Source: Endothia cerciana (lineage: Eukaryota > Ascomycota > Sordariomycetes > Diaporthales > Cryphonectriaceae). From it: 64,000 bases of DNA. Below, piece by piece: positions 55,687 to 64,000 of this stretch. The DNA lies in NCBI GenBank assembly GCA_026119935.1, contig JALRMH010000015.1:62001-126000 (forward strand). The letters are read 5' to 3'. The translations under genes and the position numbers were made by a program. The notes beneath the pieces were generated by a model that was not told the origin of the DNA, did not search any database, and saw nothing but the letters and a program-made list of their open reading frames with translations. Positions within the stretch are counted from its first letter, which is position 1; the number at the start of each line of letters is the position of its first letter.

Positions 55687-57288
55687 TCATTCCTCCACTG
55701 CATCACCGCTGTCTTCCGCCATTCTCGTAGGCGTCCCAAAGCTCTCCAGCCCCCTTTCCTCGGGCAGTATCTGCGCACCAGCAGGACCGGCCCGCAATGG
55801 CGATTGCGCAGCCAGCGTCGCCGGATCCACGGCATGCTCACTCTTAACGCCCATCGCGGACTGGTATTTCATCCCCGCCTGGTTGAGAACGTCCTGGACC
55901 TCCCGTTCCCTGTCCAGGATTTCTTTCTTCTCCTTGTCGATGCTCTCGATCCGTTTCCGCTTTGCAGCAACCTGCTCCTCCATGCTCTTGACCAGCTCCC
56001 TCATCCGCGCCAAGCTGTCACTCAGCTCCGGAAGGGGTTTCATCTTGGGAATCACCAGCCTCCCCACCCCACCGGTATCTTCCTCATCAGCGAGGCGATG
56101 CAGGCCGTCCATGGCTGCCCTCGTCTGTGCAGCCTCGTACGCCGCCTTCCGCTCGACGTCCGAGTCCGTATCCTCGTCCTCTGAAGCGCCCTCTGCCGCC
56201 TTTATCAGCTCCGCCATCTCACGCCTATGCCGCCGCTTCGCCTCCTTCTCCCCTCGCTTCCCGAGCTCGAGCCGCCCATCTTCGACGAACTCGTCGTAGC
56301 CCTCGCCCAGATCTTCGTCTTCAGCAATAAGCCGGGTGTCGTCCTTCTTCTTCTTTGGAAGCAAAGAGATGTAGCCGTCATCATCCTCCTCGGCATCTGA
56401 CTTGTAGGCATCACCTTCCTTGGCAAGTCTCGCTCGCCTCTCCTTCTTCTCCCTGACTTCGGCTGCTGAGGGTATATGCCCGGTTGCCGTGCCGGTGGTA
56501 GACAGTGGGAGATCCGCCGACGGGACGAACACAGCTCCTTCCAGCTCTGCAGCACCGACCGACATGGTCTCCGAATCATCGTCATGGATGCGCAGTTTCT
56601 CTAGATTCTGCGGCGTGTTCGGCGTGGACGACCGCAGCTCCTCGAGATACTCCCTGCTATAGGACGGCCGCTCCTGCTCCGCGCCGAAGGACCGCGTGGG
56701 CAAGCTCCGGCTGGAGAGCGACGCGCGGGCCGCGCTGTTCTCTGTCGCACGCTGGGCGAGGGTCGCCGCGGAGGGGTTCTTCTTTGGCGTGAACGGTTGG
56801 GGGTCCGGCGTGTCGTCGCCTGCGTCCTCGGTAATTCCGAAGGAGAGGCGAGAGGAGGAGGCCTTCTTTTTCAGCCTGGTGGAGCCGGAGCGGCTTAGGG
56901 AGGGGCGTATTACGGCCGGGCGGGCGTCGTCGTCATCATCGTCTTCGTCCGCGGTCGCGGCGGCCGAGGTTGTGCCAGCCCTGCCATCTTCTTCGTCGTT
57001 GATATTGATGCTCCTGCGGAGGGAGGAGGATTTGATCGGGCGGCGGGTGAACTTGATGGAGGAGGGACTTGAATTTGTGGGAGGAGCTGTATAAATAGAG
57101 ATGTGCGCATCAGCTAGCTGCCTTGGACAGGAGGGGAAATCAGCAAATGGGTGCTGGACTGGGTGAAGGTGCAGAGCCGGCTTACCATCGTTCATGGGCT
57201 CATCTTGAGCAGGGACGGGAGCGCCTGTCGGCTCCTCATTCTCCTCTGACACCTGGATCTTGCGCGCCTTTCTCTTTGTTCCAAACAT
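55687..57288 (-). CDS. ntr2: Nineteen-complex-related protein 2 (Ntr2-type) spliceosome disassembly factor
   Basis: A nuclear protein of 500 aa in two exons, 57186-57288 and 55687-57086. The 99-nt intron GTAAGC...ACAG is phase 1 and also open in frame, so an unspliced product would be longer. The start MFGTKRKARKIQV at 57288 is basic, as in the family; an upstream in-frame ATG at 57342 is less likely. The chain is mainly disordered and acidic, with KFTRRPIKSSSLRRS, a poly-Asp stretch, RSFGAEQERPSYSREYLEELRSSTP and the family-type segment GDAYKSDAEEDDDGYISLLP. A helical coiled-coil region follows at about 395-470 (LARMRELVKSMEEQVAAKRKRIES). Ntr2 works with Ntr1 and the helicase Prp43 in releasing the lariat intron. 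It is divergent from Sm G across 240 bp. Confidence 0.85.
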   Translation of the reverse strand: MFGTKRKARKIQVSEENEEPTGAPVPAQDEPMNDGKPALHLHPVQHPFADFPSCPRQLADAHISIYTAPPTNSSPSSIKFTRRPIKSSSLRRSININDEEDGRAGTTSAAATADEDDDDDDARPAVIRPSLSRSGSTRLKKKASSSRLSFGITEDAGDDTPDPQPFTPKKNPSAATLAQRATENSAARASLSSRSLPTRSFGAEQERPSYSREYLEELRSSTPNTPQNLEKLRIHDDDSETMSVGAAELEGAVFVPSADLPLSTTGTATGHIPSAAEVREKKERRARLAKEGDAYKSDAEEDDDGYISLLPKKKKDDTRLIAEDEDLGEGYDEFVEDGRLELGKRGEKEAKRRHRREMAELIKAAEGASEDEDTDSDVERKAAYEAAQTRAAMDGLHRLADEEDTGGVGRLVIPKMKPLPELSDSLARMRELVKSMEEQVAAKRKRIESIDKEKKEILDREREVQDVLNQAGMKYQSAMGVKSEHAVDPATLAAQSPLRAGPAGAQILPEERGLESFGTPTRMAEDSGDAVEE

Positions 57289-57528
57289 CCTGATGGCCTC
57301 ATATGAATGCTTGTCGCAGGTGATTCCGCGGTTTATGTCCAAGTTTAGTTGCCGTCGAACACGCGCCTCGGTGGGCAGGCAAGACAGGGCTTATCGGCCA
57401 CTTATCGGTTCTGCCGAAGCTTAGCCGTTGACTCGTAGTTTTGACCGCGGCGCGTCCAATATGACGGAGCTTCTTCCAACCACACCTCAGCCAACCCAAG
57501 TCGTCTTCAACACGTACAGTACGGCAAG
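57289..57528. promoter_or_regulatory. 240-bp bidirectional promoter between Ntr2 and Sm G genes
   Basis: The starts of two spliceosome genes lie back to back, 240 bp apart. The spacer has repeated TTATCGG elements (57391-57397 and 57403-57409) in its centre. No TATA box is evident. Shared control is inferred from geometry. Confidence 0.6.
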
Positions 57529-58003
57529 ATGGCTCCCGCTCAGCCAGAATTGAAGAAGGTATGCTTCCCCGGCTTTACAAACTGAAATGACCCGCGCTGC
57601 TTGCTTTTCAGCCTCCTTTGACCACTGGAGTTCGGCTGCTCCCGCGCTGTCTCGCAGGCTCAGCTCTGGTGGCTTCACTTTGCAACCGAGCGGCGCATGC
57701 TGACAATGACCGCTACAGTACCTCGATAAGAGGCTGTTCATACAGCTGAATGGCAGTCGCAAGGTTATCGGCGTCCTACGCGGCTACGACGTCTTTCTGA
57801 ACATCGTCCTCGACGAGGCTGTTGAGGAGAAGGATGGTGGGGAGAAGGTCCGGCTGGGCATGGTCGTGCGTCTACGTTCCCCAAGCGCGATCGCATCTCC
57901 CCTATGAGACTAATAATCAATGCAGGTGATCCGTGGAAACTCGGTCGTGATGCTGGAGGCCCTCGAGAGGATTGGTGGGGACGACAGGCAACACCGAGGT
58001 TAG
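57529..58003 (+). CDS. smx2: small nuclear ribonucleoprotein G (Sm G)
   Basis: One of seven Sm proteins forming the ring on U1, U2, U4 and U5 snRNAs in the nucleus. It is 84 aa in three exons, 57529-57558, 57719-57865 and 57926-58003, with introns of 160 and 60 nt (GTATGC...ACAG and GTGCGT...GCAG), both phase 0. The Sm1 motif is KRLFIQLNGSRKVIGVLRGYDVFLNIVLDEA with the RNA-contacting D-x-F-x-N element, and Sm2 is VIRGNSVVMLEAL. The short N-terminus APAQPELKKYLDK is typical of Sm G. Length matches the family (about 75-90 aa). Lsm7 is the closest alternative but has a different N-terminus and Sm2 context. Confidence 0.95.
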
Positions 58004-59754
58004 GGCGGGACTGGAAGCCAGGGTCAATATACGGAATACGGCAGCTTCCATGGCATGCGGGGTCACAATGGGCGTGCAGGCGCTCCGACAGTTCAAAGGA
58101 CGGCATACTCTTGGCCACAGCCGATATTTGGCACGACGCGAGGGTACAGCGCCCACTACGTATCAAACACCCCCACACGAGAGTACCAACACACCTTGAG
58201 ACGTGGTCCTCACGTTCAGTACGGTGTAGCTCCTGACTCGGTCGGCATTTTCCACGATACCCATCCGACTCGAAGCGTCAGACATTTGAGCCCGTCGAGT
58301 CGCCTGATACTGTGCGACCTGTTACCTCTGATGAAAGGCATTTCGCACCATTGAGCGATCGAGGGGTTGGGGAAGCAAGTAACCCAAATTCTCGTCATCA
58401 ATGGCTGGACAATATACTGTCGATTCGGATTAATCTAGGTGCAGCCTTGATTGTGATGGTTCCTTTCGTTTCGCTGGCGTTCAAATCTGGTCTCCCAGGT
58501 GACCTATGAAAGCAGCTTTGAAGCCATCAGGCCTCGTGATTCTCATAGCAGAGCAACATAAGTGATCGCATGTTCGTATGCCATAATTCACATTAGACAG
58601 TCGCATGAACTACGTTTCCTGACAGCAACATCATCCCCATTATCAGCTCCTTTCAAAAAATGAACATTTCTGCCGACAATGACACGGCTTGCACCCAGAC
58701 CACTTCACGATGTGGCCCTGCGAGATGCAACACAACAATGGTGTCTTAGATCACGATGGACGAAGTTGTCCGTGATGCCACGCAGTATGACAGATCTCCC
58801 TTGCCTGCAGGTGGGATGGGGTGCGGACCTTGCCTGTGTGGCACCGTCACATAGATGGGATCAGCTTCATCATCTCAACCTGCTTGTCTCTCGCAACGGC
58901 GTTGCCTGCCAACGGAATGGGCAAGATCGTTTGCCCTTGAGAAAGCCTTAGGCGGCATTGATGGTATCTTGCCTGAGGCTTGGTGATATGCATTGATCCT
59001 GAGTGCCCGTTGAGGCCTGTGCGGCATCTTTGAGCTCGGCGTCCGCCAGGGTCGGGCAGGGTATGTTCGAATCGTACAGAGACCCAGTAGTTTTGGGTAA
59101 CTGCGGCAATTCTTCGTGTGAGAAGTATGTAAGGGCGCCATAAAAGATGTCGAGATACTCCGAATCGGCAAGGAATGCAAAAGGCACCCGCCCGTTCTCG
59201 GGGTTGGACCGAGACTCGAACGAGAAACACTCCAGCCTGTATCCAGCCAGAAGGAGCAGCGAGTGGAGGTGTTTTTGACCGTTGCAAACGACCGTTAGAC
59301 CATCTGCGCGGGTCACCAGACCTTTTATTTTCAGCCGGAAGTTAGACTGCTGCTGACCCTTATATATTTTCTTGGTACGTACCTACGTAACTTGATCTTT
59401 GCTCGTCTCCCAGTGGGGGCAATCCAGCCCAACAGCACACACCACTTCCAACCCTATGCCATCACCATCTTCAAGCTGACGAACTCTTCAAGACCTCAAC
59501 ACTCCTCTTCCGCCCATTCGTCTATATTATATACCGCAGTAATTGAAACAGACCACCGCCTGTCTTTCCTCCTTCTTTATTTCAACTGAGAACATTGTCC
59601 TTTCCACTAACTCAAAAGCAACAGGGCCGACAGATTGCACTGCACTACGTATTCAATACCCTCTTCCAATAGCGACGGATAGGAGAACCGAACGAGAAGG
59701 CTCTGAGCTATCACGACACGGTCGAGGCGTGAAGATGCCAAGATATCAAACAAG

Positions 59755-60183
59755 ATGGACAACGTCTCTCGAGGATCAGTTGGGCCTCTCAGCGGCCACT
59801 TATCACGAAAAGCCTCCGAAGGTTACCATTTACAAGATCCCGCGCCTCCCAGCAGGTCTCACAGTCTCAGTTTAGACGACAGCCTCCCTAAAACGCTCAG
59901 GAGCGGCCACAACTTGTCCCCCTCTCGAAGTCAACTGTGCTTTATCGTCAGCTACTCGGGTCGAGACTTGTTCGACCGCGATCCCCTTACCTCGCCATCT
60001 CCGCGGAATAACCAGCCACAAGCCGTACAGGAGGTACCCATTCAGCCTCGATGGCATTATTACGAGGCCTCCACTCGACGCAAGAAGTGGCGCCAGCTAA
60101 TGGACGGCCCAGCTATAAGCCAGTTTCTTCTCCTGCGAGGCCCTTCGATACTCAGACCTTACCGGATTATATACAGACTTTAG
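59755..60183 (+). CDS. doubtful Ser/Pro-rich hypothetical protein
   Basis: An ATG-started frame of 142 aa (MDNVSRGSVGPLSG...) after a region with TATATTATATA near 59524-59534 and C/T-rich leader sequence. The protein is Ser/Pro-rich with a basic central part (YYEASTRRKKWRQLMDG) and no recognised family. Another frame overlaps it over the first 120 bp. It may be a real small gene or chance. Confidence 0.25.
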   Translation: MDNVSRGSVGPLSGHLSRKASEGYHLQDPAPPSRSHSLSLDDSLPKTLRSGHNLSPSRSQLCFIVSYSGRDLFDRDPLTSPSPRNNQPQAVQEVPIQPRWHYYEASTRRKKWRQLMDGPAISQFLLLRGPSILRPYRIIYRL

Positions 60184-60377
60184 CCCACTTTTTGATTATT
60201 TTACAGACTTCCTACAGGTGTGTGTGTTTGAAGGTTGTTGGATATAGAAGAATACATCTGAATTTACAGATGTGTATTAGCTCGAGATCAATAATGGGAT
60301 ATCAAACTATGACTCTGCATGCTGACCGACAATCCCACTGACAGACAGTCTTAGTACTTCTGCTGACAGACGTTCTC

Positions 60378-60505
60378 GACTTTCTGCTAGCGGACGACCG
60401 CCAGCAGACCGGGACTTTCTGCCAGCAGACCTGCCTGCTAGAGCTGGCAGAGACTGCCCTAGGACTTTCTACTAGCAGACAGAGGGAGACTGTCTTCTAG
60501 CAAAG
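60378..60505. repeat. degenerate 18-nt dispersed repeat, four copies
   Basis: The unit GACTTTCTGCTAGCRGAC occurs at 60378-60395, 60413-60430 and 60463-60480, with a more decayed copy at 60488-60505. Spacing is irregular (35, 50 and 25 bp). The 3' half of the unit approaches the palindrome TCTGCTAGCAGA, and further CAGAC/GTCTG fragments lie around it up to 60555. Confidence 0.6.
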
Positions 60506-61177
60506 AATGGACTGCCACCAGTCTGCTAATCCATCCACCGGCAGACGTCTGCCAGAGGGACTATTATTAGCGCAGCAACGAATGTTCTGTACGAGGATCC
60601 ACCTGGATGATGGAAGGCTGTGCTACCATCGGGGACGAGAAACCAGAAAGAGAGAACCGACGGTCTGATCTCCAGCTTTTAGCATAGATAAGTATCCTAC
60701 AAAGTTGGAGATTTTTAGGTTTCGGATTTGTAGCCTTCGACCTGCGTTGTGGTGTCAACGTTATAATATAGTGAGTAGCATCGTAAACTAGCATCACTGA
60801 TTTTCCAGTCCTCCAAGCATTACAAGTCAGCACGATTCACTATACCCTTCTTTAGATACCCTGTTACTCAACAGACCTACTATCCCCCTTTTAGTAATAT
60901 CCTCGAACTTCAGCTATAGTACTTTGAACGAGAAGGAACTCCTCCTTAGAATCTGTTCTAAAGAAAGCTTTGGTCCTACTCTATTGTAATGCAGGGGCTA
61001 AAAGTAAATAAGTTCATCACTGCAACTGCAAGTTATTTAATAATAGAGGCTAACTTGAAGATTTTAGATTTACTTTATAAGTAGCAAAGTCATAACAAGT
61101 ATAAAGCTTTTAAACTTATTAATTTAATATACTTGCTTTTTATTGATACACTTTTGCAAGCCTTTATTTTTGCTCTC

Positions 61178-62599
61178 CTAGCTATGCTTTAGCTCCGACA
61201 GAACTACCCACGTCGGAAAAATGCTGACGAGAAGCACTCCGAAGTTCACCCCGATACTCACGAAGTGGTTTACATTAGCTTCAGACTGCATAGCCCACGC
61301 CACTGTCTGGCCCAGCGCCTCGAAGCCCCGTAGGATGCCCGTATGCCGCGACACGGAGGACAGGTCGGTGGTGTACTGCCCGACGAGCCAGTACAGGAAC
61401 TGTTGGAAGGCCTGACCTGCGAAAGTCCAGAAGAAAACAAGCGCGTAGGATGCGTTGAAGCCGCTGGTGAACCAGTCAAACACCGGGCTGACGGGTGCCC
61501 CGTAGTATTGTTTCTGCAGAATGATTGCCCAAACCCACGTCCCGGTCAACACTAGAACGATGGCCGAGAAGGCGATCCTGGCCCGGGTCCTAATATGGAT
61601 CTTCTGGCGGTCAAGGAGCGAAGCGATCAGGAAGGAGCTGAAGATGCCCGCGAAGTTGGTGAAGAATGAGGAGAATGCCCGCGCCCGGACGGTGAAGTAG
61701 TCCGTGAGCCAGGTGCTGAGGAGGCCGTTGTAGAAATAGCTGATGAAGAAAGCCGGGAGCAAAAGGATGATCCGTCGCGATTTCAACAGGTCGAGCACGG
61801 CTTTGAACTCAGCTGCGAGGGTGGGTGCCCTGTCGATGACGACCCGAGTGCCGTCCTTGCGCCACACCTTCTCGGCCGGGCTCAAGCACAGCGCAATCGG
61901 GAGACCCAGGCACATGATGACGATGAAGACGATGTAAGTTGAGGAAGTGACCGAGCCGGACGTGGACTTTTGCGCGTTGAGGCTGAGGTTGATGGCTCCC
62001 CCGACGATGGGACCCGCCGCCTTTGCCGTCTGCCAGATGGCCAAATAGAAGGCTCTTTCACTGGGGCTGGGATAGCCAATAATGATAGCAGCCTCGGCTG
62101 CCCAGAAGAATCCCGCTGATAGACCGCACAACGCGCTGCCAAATAGCATGAACCAGGTCACCGCTCTGACATTATTGACGTACAGGCCAGCGCCGTAGAG
62201 GGGATATCCCACCGCACCGAGCGCCAGACCATATCGCAGGCCGATTCGGTTGTTGATGGCCCCGGCGGCAATGCAAACGATGAAGAAGAGGCCATATACC
62301 AGGGCGTTGGCCGCGGAGACGGCGTACGGTTCTGCAGCTCCTCCGGCGCCCAAGTTATTGAGCGCATCCCACATGCCCGGTGCGGTAAACGAGACGCCGC
62401 AGGCGACGGCGATCTGGAATGGGACGGAGCGGAAGGCAGAGCCGGGTTGCCTCACTGGTGAACGCTCTTCGCTATTCCTGTCTGCATCGTATGCGCTTGA
62501 CTCGGTAGTTGAGTATCCCATCTCGGTGGTGGTAATGCGGGCGCCGTAGTCTTGTGCTGGTGGTGTGCCTTTCGCAAGGAGGGAGCTGGAGCATTCCAT
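61178..62599 (-). CDS. UNC-93-like major facilitator protein
   Basis: A single-exon gene of 473 aa with about eleven or twelve membrane helices. After a polar N-terminal tail of about 55 residues comes the family opening FRSVPFQIAVACGVSFTAPGMWDALNNLGAGG, which matches the UNC-93/DUF895 group of fungal MFS-type proteins. Next come NNRIGLRYGLALGAVGYPLYGAGLY, GSALCGLSAGFFWAAEAAIIIGYPSPSERAFYLAIWQ and, in the second half, LLPAFFISYFYNGLLSTWLTDYF and ASLLDRQKIHIRTRARI. Substrate unknown; some relatives affect ion or lipid handling. It has no close neighbours. Confidence 0.9.
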   Translation of the reverse strand: MECSSSLLAKGTPPAQDYGARITTTEMGYSTTESSAYDADRNSEERSPVRQPGSAFRSVPFQIAVACGVSFTAPGMWDALNNLGAGGAAEPYAVSAANALVYGLFFIVCIAAGAINNRIGLRYGLALGAVGYPLYGAGLYVNNVRAVTWFMLFGSALCGLSAGFFWAAEAAIIIGYPSPSERAFYLAIWQTAKAAGPIVGGAINLSLNAQKSTSGSVTSSTYIVFIVIMCLGLPIALCLSPAEKVWRKDGTRVVIDRAPTLAAEFKAVLDLLKSRRIILLLPAFFISYFYNGLLSTWLTDYFTVRARAFSSFFTNFAGIFSSFLIASLLDRQKIHIRTRARIAFSAIVLVLTGTWVWAIILQKQYYGAPVSPVFDWFTSGFNASYALVFFWTFAGQAFQQFLYWLVGQYTTDLSSVSRHTGILRGFEALGQTVAWAMQSEANVNHFVSIGVNFGVLLVSIFPTWVVLSELKHS

Positions 62600-64000
62600 T
62601 TCAGATTTGAGGAAAAGGTCATCCTGTGTTTTATTTCATTTCATTTTCTTTATTTCATTTTTTTTCTGTCTCTTCCCGTCCTCAGACGTAATACGCGAGA
62701 CTTCCATGGACCAATTTAGCAATCCATTACGAGATCGCCGAGTAAATTGGTAGTGCGGAAGAATTTGTAAATGCTGCGGCCGATCACGCAATTGCTATCA
62801 CAGGTACCCGTTGACCAAGTCCCCACTCTCGATATTGCCCTTCTGGGTATTAAGTCGTAGAATCTGATACAAGGCAGTCATAACAGTATCTTCTCCCCCA
62901 AAATTTATGAGGCTGGAAAAGCTCAAAATCTGATCCTTGATGCCTAGGTAGCCAGTAAAGAAATCTCGCCTCATTTCCATTAGGCACGAGTTCGAAAGCA
63001 TGGGAAATCTGTATTTTGGTGCAAATTGTCTCGCAAATTCTGTTCCTTTCCTCCTGATACTGTTTCCACCTGGGGGACCGCTACATAATATATAAGGTCA
63101 CCTTTTCCTCATTTACAGATATACTTAGGCAGGCAATTGGAGCCACATTTGAAGTAATTTCATGACTTTCGGTCTACAGATCAATTTACTCGATTATTTG
63201 TTCTTACTGTAGGGTCTGGAAAGATTAACCACAAGTAGAACCTCCTCGCGTCCTTGAGTACGTGTTATTAGGCCAGAATTAGGAAGAGACGAGTTCTCAG
63301 GACAGCATCATAAATTAATTAAATGCTGATGCTATGTTGAGGTCGACCACGTTGGTATGGATACCAGACCAACCTAAGGATGGTCTGAAACATATCTTGT
63401 ACACCTAGTGGACACTCGTCTCAAGCTTTGCCTATAATGAAAACCGTCAACAAATTTAAAATTTGTGCACGGGGTGCAGAGTTCCTCACGCGGCACGCCG
63501 GTCGGGCGCGGCTGGCCAAACCACACACACCCACGAACCGAATTTAGCTAGGAACGGTCGGCAACAACTACGAGAATGCCTTCTACATTGGTTATGGCCA
63601 TGGGAGTAGATCATGACCCGAGACGAGCGTTATACGAGATCTTCCATCATTTGACTGAAGTTGTATACAGTACCCCATAGCGGTCAGGCCAAAGCAAGAG
63701 CAAGCGCCGGGAACAAGTTTCCACCGAAGTTAGGAAGCGTTTTATAATCTATAGCCTCGTCCTATTGGAGGATTCCCAAGATCTTCTCTTCGTCCTGATG
63801 TGACTTCAACTTCAAAAAATTCACAATTCTGGACTCCAGCCTGCTTTCCGTGTCTTTGTGAAGTTCTATTAGTTTGTTCAACATGGCGGTTCCAAACTTA
63901 TCGGCCGCCCCTTCCTGCGGCGTGACCAATGAATTTCATTGATAAGCGTTATATATGCTTGTTTCGGTTGAGATCCCAAAGCTGACGACGGCACTAACAG
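62600..64000. other. right-end intergenic stretch
   Basis: It contains a T-rich leader tract near 62631-62668 upstream of the UNC-93-like gene and AT-rich sequence thereafter. A 67-aa frame at 62798-63001 (minus) is too short to support and no family was recognised. No gene called up to the end. Confidence 0.45.

Larger units (their letters stand above)
58004..61177. other. gene-poor stretch with repeats
   Basis: About 3.2 kb. It includes a frame at 58948-59316 (minus) lacking an ATG, a doubtful frame at 59755-60183 (listed), a degenerate 18-nt repeat array at 60378-60505 and an AT-rich block at about 60840-61160. Nothing else is supported. Confidence 0.5.

Noticed and set aside
58948..59316. 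Minus-strand frame of about 120 residues
   Set aside because: It begins only with GTG, has no ATG in the frame, and a TATA-like TATATAAGGG lies inside the upstream part of the frame. No splice partner or family was found.
60378..60505. CRISPR-like repeat array
   Set aside because: Repeats are degenerate and irregularly spaced, there are no cas genes and the genome is eukaryotic.

Overview
This window is nuclear DNA of a filamentous ascomycete (Pezizomycotina, most likely Sordariomycetes). The main grounds are genes broken by short GT-AG introns of about 50-140 nt that rejoin in frame, typical fungal families (Zn2Cys6 regulator, PTH11-like receptor, CE5 esterase, NACHT protein, Vps3844-type protein), an intron-containing tRNA-Val, a chromodomain Gypsy relic, and signs of repeat-induced point mutation (RIP). 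There are no operons, Shine-Dalgarno sites or CRISPR arrays. All exon joins were worked out by eye. Each was accepted only when both splice sites were GT/AG, the phases matched and the total length was a multiple of three.

Layout. 0-8.5 kb: a SAM methyltransferase (+), a ferric reductase (-) with two overlapping iron-regulator motifs in its promoter, and a PTH11-like seven-helix protein with an unusually long tail (-). 8.5-16 kb: gene-poor, with one Gly/Ser-rich secreted protein (-), an intron-containing tRNA-Val(AAC) (+) and the decayed integrase/chromodomain end of a Gypsy element (-). 16-26.3 kb: a ZIP zinc transporter (-), a small mitochondrial-type protein (-), a large NACHT pseudogene (+) interrupted by a MITE-like insert, an orphan protein (+) and a GPI-type cutinase-family esterase (-). 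26-32 kb: gene-poor and AT-rich, with one conserved-looking small protein (+). 32-36.6 kb: a Zn2Cys6 regulator in eight exons (-) and a single-domain MetE-like protein (-). 38.3-48.2 kb: a sugar-use cluster made of an MFS sugar/lactose-permease-like transporter (-), a divergent intracellular GH2 beta-galactosidase (+) and a secreted GH3 beta-glucosidase (-). 51-58 kb: housekeeping genes, namely a 172-aa unknown (+), a mitochondrial-type protein (-) divergent from a Vps3844-type ER/vacuolar membrane protein (+), then the Ntr2-type spliceosome factor (-) divergent from Sm G (+). 58-64 kb: gene-poor, with degenerate tandem repeats and one UNC-93-like MFS protein (-).

How the genes work together. 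The clearest functional unit is the permease/beta-galactosidase pair. The permease would import a beta-galactoside, the cytosolic GH2 enzyme would split it, and the neighbouring secreted GH3 enzyme would act on beta-glucosides outside the cell. The second unit is Ntr2 and Sm G, two spliceosome components sharing a 240-bp divergent promoter. Ferric reductase and ZIP transporter both serve metal uptake but lie far apart. No wholly new system is evident. The best leads are the lac-type cluster, the iron-regulatory motif, the bidirectional spliceosome promoter and the RIP-damaged NACHT gene with its nested insert.
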